A stretch of 8,968 bases of DNA from Anaerolineales bacterium. GTDB lineage: Bacteria > Chloroflexota > Anaerolineae > Anaerolineales > DRMV01. The notes under the pieces were generated by a model. It had not been told where the DNA came from and did not search any database. It saw only the letters and a list, made by a program, of their open reading frames with translations. Shown here piece after piece: positions 6,169-8,968 of this stretch; the stretch's first letter is position 1, and every line of letters begins with the position of its first letter. The stretch covers positions 1 through 8,968 of the forward strand of contig JALUBW010000108.1 of NCBI GenBank assembly GCA_027044735.1, read 5' to 3'. The position numbers and the translations under genes are program-made.

Positions 6169-7595
6169 CAGCGTCCCTTACCTCCCAAAACCGCGCCAAA
6201 GGTTCGCAAAATGATGAAAATATCAAACAGCAGGTTGCGGTGGCGGATGTAGTAAAGATCGTATTCAAGTTTGATTTCGGTTTCGTGCACCGAGGCCACG
6301 TAGCCAAGGTTGATTTGCGCCCAACCGGTAAGGCCGGGCTTGACCAGCAGGCGAGCGCGGTAAAACGGAATTTCCTTTTCAAGTTTGGCGATGAGCGCGG
6401 GCTGTTCAGGGCGCGGCCCGACAAGGCTCATTTCGCCGCGGAGCACGTTGATGAACTGCGGGAACTCGTCAAGGTGGGTCTTGCGCAAAATCCGCCCAAT
6501 GCGGGTAATGCGGTGCTCGTCGTCGTCTGCCCACTTGCCCTGCTCGTGCTCAGGCGGGGCCGGGCGCATGGTGCGGAACTTGTAAATACGGAACGGCTGG
6601 CCGCCGCGGCCGGCGCGCGGCTGCGAGAAAATCACCGGCCCGCGGCTTTCAAGCACAATTGCCAATGAAAGGAATGGCGCTATCAGCACCAAAAGCGCAA
6701 CACCGATTGCCCCGCCGACTATGTCCAAAGCACGCTTCCCCCAGCGGTAGAAAGTGCTTACGCGCACCTCATCTACAAACGAGCGGATCAGCCAATCTGC
6801 ATCAAGATGATGGATTGGCAACCTACCGAGCAATTCCTCATACACCGCCGCCATCGTGGAAATTTCCACGCCGCTTTCCTGCGCATCCAAAATTGCTTGG
6901 AAGGTGCGAGGGTGCATTTGGCCGCTGATGGCAACGATGATGTCCGAAACGGCTTCTTCCTGCACAATTTCCGGCAGGTCTTTGCTTGAACCAAGCACAA
7001 GGTGATTGTTGATCTTGGTGCCAATTTTTTGTGGATCATCATCAATCAAGCCCACAACAAAGAACGGAGGCGGCCAGAGGCTGTCAATGACGTTCACGAT
7101 GGCAGTGCCCGCCTTCCCCGCACCCACTATGAGCACACGACGCATGAAGCGCGCGCTGATGAAAACGCGGATGAAGATGTAGCGCCAGAGCAGAGTGAAA
7201 GCCGTCGCGGCAATCACAAAAACGGCCACCCCCTTCCGCGGGAGCGACCACGGCGGAGAGGTGAAATACACCAGCAAATAGAGCCCTAAGCCAGCCGTTG
7301 CAGCGGTGAAAACGCCTTTTAGCGTGGCATCCCACCTGCTTGCCTTGCGGATGTCGTACAATTCAATCAACAAAAGCAGCCAAAACAACGGCAAAAGGTA
7401 AAACCAAAAAGGAATATCGGTAAAAAAGCCGCGGCCGGGCAAGGTGTTCCACGGATGGTCGCTCACCCACCACGCGTAAGCGGCCACCCCCCACGCGGCA
7501 AGCGCGGCCATAATATCGCCCATGAGCAAAATGGTGCGTTTTTCGCCCGGGCGCAAGCGCCAAGTGGAGTTACGGTGAACAAATTTGGCAGACAT
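6168..7595 (-). CDS. Polyprenyl glycosylphosphotransferase (exopolysaccharide-priming sugar-phosphate transferase)
   Basis: 475-residue membrane enzyme that moves a sugar-1-phosphate from a UDP-sugar onto undecaprenyl phosphate, the first step of capsule, O-antigen or exopolysaccharide assembly. Layout: four hydrophobic segments in the first 145 residues (about 22-45, 62-80, 95-112, 122-142), then a Rossmann-like domain starting RRVLIVGAGKAGTA (152-165). After that comes the bacterial sugar transferase domain (about 284-475) with its re-entrant membrane helix (about 290-314). Key catalytic-domain marks are YKFRTM (338-343), the Asp-Glu dyad in HLDEFPQ (D376, E377), SLVGPRP (390-396), KPGLTGWAQI (419-428) and YYIRH (448-452). 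This is the full-length WbaP/WcaJ/PssY-like plan. The sugar (glucose, galactose or an N-acetylhexosamine) cannot be read. The ATG lies 9 bases after the stop of the glycosyltransferase gene and has no clear Shine-Dalgarno sequence, so it is probably read by coupling within the operon. Confidence 0.96.
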   Translation of the reverse strand: MSAKFVHRNSTWRLRPGEKRTILLMGDIMAALAAWGVAAYAWWVSDHPWNTLPGRGFFTDIPFWFYLLPLFWLLLLIELYDIRKASRWDATLKGVFTAATAGLGLYLLVYFTSPPWSLPRKGVAVFVIAATAFTLLWRYIFIRVFISARFMRRVLIVGAGKAGTAIVNVIDSLWPPPFFVVGLIDDDPQKIGTKINNHLVLGSSKDLPEIVQEEAVSDIIVAISGQMHPRTFQAILDAQESGVEISTMAAVYEELLGRLPIHHLDADWLIRSFVDEVRVSTFYRWGKRALDIVGGAIGVALLVLIAPFLSLAIVLESRGPVIFSQPRAGRGGQPFRIYKFRTMRPAPPEHEQGKWADDDEHRITRIGRILRKTHLDEFPQFINVLRGEMSLVGPRPEQPALIAKLEKEIPFYRARLLVKPGLTGWAQINLGYVASVHETEIKLEYDLYYIRHRNLLFDIFIILRTFGAVLGGKGR

Positions 7596-7604
7596 TGGGA
7601 AACT

Positions 7605-8624
7605 TCAAGCCGCAGAAGAGGAATTTTGTGAGGCAGGAGAGGGGATAAACAAACCGACGAGCACTCCGCTTCCCCAAGAAAGGTGCATGGTGGCAATGGC
7701 AAGCGGTGCGCCGATTGCCAGCGCCCAATCACGGCGTTTGAGAGCAATTTGCAGGCCTGCGAGGGCTAAGGCCAGCGCGTAAATCACCACCTGCGCCGCC
7801 CAAAGCCACAGCGCAGGTCTCCAAAACACGCCGATTACCGGCAGGGCTAAAAGCGCCAGCACAAACAGCGGCGGCAATGCCTGTCGCCATCGTATGGTTT
7901 TAGGGTAACGGCGGAGCATTTTCGCTTTCCAAAAGCCATAGCGCCAGTACTGCTTGGCAAGGGCGGCGAGCGTGGGGCGGGCAAAGTAGCGTGAACGGAT
8001 AGCGGGGTCTAACCACACTTTGCCGCCAGCGGCGCGCACGCGCACATTGAATTCGTAATCTTCATTGGCGAGCAACGATTCGTCAAACTTGCCGATCTGC
8101 TCAATCAGCGAGCGGCGGAACGCGCCAAAGGGCACGGTGTCAACTTCCCCGGCGGAGGAAGCGTAGCGGTAGCGGGCATCGCCCACGCCGAGGGGGTGCG
8201 AGGCGGCAGCAGCAATGCTGCGCGCAATCCAACCTTTGCCGCTTGGCGTTATTTCCCACACGCCGCCCACATTCGCGCCCAAGCCCTGTTCCAGCGCGGC
8301 CACGCTCCGCTCAATGTAGTCGGGCGCAGGCACAGAATGGGCGTCCAAGCGGACAATGAATTCGCCGCGCGCCGCAGCGATGGCGCGGTTCAGCCCTGCC
8401 GGAATTATGCGGCGGGGGTTATCCACCACCCGCACGGCCAAGTCAGGATGCTCGCGCGTCCATTCCGCTATCACGGCGCGGGTGTTGTCGGTGGAAAACC
8501 CATCGGCAATGATTACTTCCATTTCCGAGCGCGGAAAGGTCTGCGCGTAAAGCGCGTCCAGCAGCAAGCCGATGGTGGCTTGTTCATTGTAACATGGCAC
8601 GATGACCGATACTTTTGGTGTCAT
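7605..8624 (-). CDS. Family 2 glycosyltransferase, ExoA-like, with C-terminal membrane helices
   Basis: 339-residue membrane-anchored enzyme that adds a sugar from a nucleotide-sugar donor to a lipid-linked glycan at the cytoplasmic face. The GT-A fold starts at once: VSVIVPCYNE (5-14), the nucleotide-binding ADGFSTDNT (40-48), the metal-site equivalent RLDAHS (92-97), and the acceptor/catalytic region GAFRRSL (167-173) with NEDYEFN (187-193, general base Asp189). The combination RLDAHS, WEITPSG and SHPLGVGDARYR is characteristic of succinoglycan ExoA-type enzymes. C-terminal hydrophobic stretches at about 250-268, 271-294 and 300-328 anchor it. I chose the ATG at 8624, directly before the conserved first strand. 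The frame stays open to 8777, but that extra stretch looks non-coding and runs across the divergent promoter region. There is no good Shine-Dalgarno sequence upstream. A TCTAAT box (8640-8645, minus strand) would give an almost leaderless mRNA, but no matching -35 is seen. It appears to be the first gene of the four-gene operon. Confidence 0.93.
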   Translation of the reverse strand: MTPKVSVIVPCYNEQATIGLLLDALYAQTFPRSEMEVIIADGFSTDNTRAVIAEWTREHPDLAVRVVDNPRRIIPAGLNRAIAAARGEFIVRLDAHSVPAPDYIERSVAALEQGLGANVGGVWEITPSGKGWIARSIAAAASHPLGVGDARYRYASSAGEVDTVPFGAFRRSLIEQIGKFDESLLANEDYEFNVRVRAAGGKVWLDPAIRSRYFARPTLAALAKQYWRYGFWKAKMLRRYPKTIRWRQALPPLFVLALLALPVIGVFWRPALWLWAAQVVIYALALALAGLQIALKRRDWALAIGAPLAIATMHLSWGSGVLVGLFIPSPASQNSSSAA

Positions 8625-8747
8625 GGCATTGTGCTTGAAATTAGAGTGCTCTCTTTTACCATCTTTTCGGGTGGATGGCAAGGCACAGTTCAAATTAGTA
8701 ACCGATGAGTAAACGCTCCTACACGCCCGCGGGGAGAGGTTTTCATG

Positions 8748-8753
8748 TATAAT
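8748..8753 (+). promoter_or_regulatory. Putative -10 box of the superoxide reductase gene
   Basis: A perfect TATAAT lies 45 bases upstream of the superoxide reductase start codon, in AT-richer sequence within the divergent intergenic region. It is directly preceded by TG. No TTGACA-like hexamer is visible 16-18 bases upstream, where the DNA is GC-rich (around 8724-8731). The promoter would therefore be of the extended -10 kind or depend on an activator. The predicted 5' leader is roughly 39 bases. Confidence 0.45.
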
Positions 8754-8784
8754 TTCGTCTGAAAGCCTTTGTCCCATTTCACAC

Positions 8785-8793
8785 GGAGGAGGT
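8785..8793 (+). promoter_or_regulatory. Strong ribosome binding site of the superoxide reductase gene
   Basis: GGAGGAGGT contains a full AGGAGGT anti-16S match and ends 5 bases before the ATG at 8799. It fixes that ATG as the start, because the other nearby ATG (8794) abuts the site and meets a stop after two codons. It contrasts with the weak or absent sites of the other genes here and predicts high expression. Confidence 0.85.
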
Positions 8794-8798
8794 ATGCC

Positions 8799-8968
8799 AT
8801 GAAATTAGCAGAAGCGATACAGACCGCAGATTGGAAGAAAGAAAAGCACGCACCGGTTATTGAATGCCCGGACGTGGTGAAAGCCAACGAGCCGTTTCAG
8901 GTTAGCGTGAGCGTAGGCAAGGACATACCGCATCCTAACACAACCGAGCACTTCATCGCTTGGATTGA
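8799..8968 (+). CDS. Superoxide reductase, one-iron (neelaredoxin/class II) type, 3'-partial
   Basis: First 56 residues of a cytoplasmic superoxide reductase, which reduces superoxide to hydrogen peroxide without forming oxygen and is typical of anaerobes and microaerophiles. The iron-site ligands visible here align with the well-studied archaeal enzyme: the EKHAPVIE motif gives Glu15 (the sixth, mobile ligand), Lys16 and His17, and IPHPNTTEH gives His45 and His51. The Cys and last His of the centre lie beyond the window. There is no N-terminal desulforedoxin-type Cys4 domain, because the protein begins directly with the WKKEKH region. This makes it the 1Fe form rather than 2Fe desulfoferrodoxin. 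It is transcribed divergently from the polysaccharide operon, with 174 bases between the two start codons. The window end cuts the gene. Confidence 0.95.
   Translation, partial: MKLAEAIQTADWKKEKHAPVIECPDVVKANEPFQVSVSVGKDIPHPNTTEHFIAWI

Noticed and set aside
8625..8777. N-terminal extension of the glycosyltransferase by 51 residues.
   Set aside because: The family begins at VSVIVPCYNE, the extra residues are non-conserved in character, and the extension would cover the -10 region and start of the divergent gene's leader.
8794..8802. Two-codon mini-frame (ATG CCA TGA) overlapping the superoxide reductase start.
   Set aside because: The Shine-Dalgarno sequence ends directly at this ATG, leaving no spacer, whereas the ATG at 8799 has a proper 5-base spacing.

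Overview
The window is a GC-rich piece of a bacterial chromosome, densely packed with protein genes. I found no rRNA, tRNA, insertion sequence or CRISPR array. No single gene fixes the taxon. A PstA-like (DUF970) domain, a SpoIIM-like membrane domain, a one-iron superoxide reductase and a surface-polysaccharide operon would all fit an anaerobic or microaerophilic lineage such as Chloroflexota (Anaerolineae). That assignment is inference and only moderately supported.

Left part, + strand (1-4120). The window opens inside a CPA1/NhaP-type Na+/H+ antiporter. Its C-terminus carries a domain that closely resembles the PII-like cyclic-di-AMP receptor PstA/DarA. After a 159-base gap comes an ABC exporter pair: a NatA-like ATPase whose end overlaps the start of its permease by 8 bases. 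The permease looks like a fusion of an ABC-2 (NatB-like) half with a SpoIIM (DUF95)-like membrane half. Both + strand transcription units therefore encode membrane transport proteins with unusual added domains.

Convergent junction (4121-4249). This short non-coding stretch lies between the permease and the oppositely oriented operon. It holds inverted repeats and a run of five heptamer repeats (GCAYYGG type).

Right part, - strand (8624 down to 4250). Four genes form a tight, probably single operon, in transcription order: an ExoA-like family 2 glycosyltransferase, a polyprenyl glycosylphosphotransferase that primes polysaccharide synthesis on a lipid carrier, a UDP-sugar 4-epimerase-like SDR enzyme, and a FemAB-like aminoacyl/acyl transferase. 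The joints are a 9-base gap, a 1-base overlap and a 4-base ATGA overlap. Together they suggest assembly and perhaps amino-acid or acyl decoration of a cell-surface polysaccharide.

Right edge, + strand (8799-8968). The start of a one-iron superoxide reductase (neelaredoxin type) reads divergently from the polysaccharide operon. It has a strong Shine-Dalgarno sequence and a consensus -10 box, and is cut by the window end.

The best candidates for something under-described are the antiporter/PII-like fusion and the ABC-2/SpoIIM fusion, which are adjacent.
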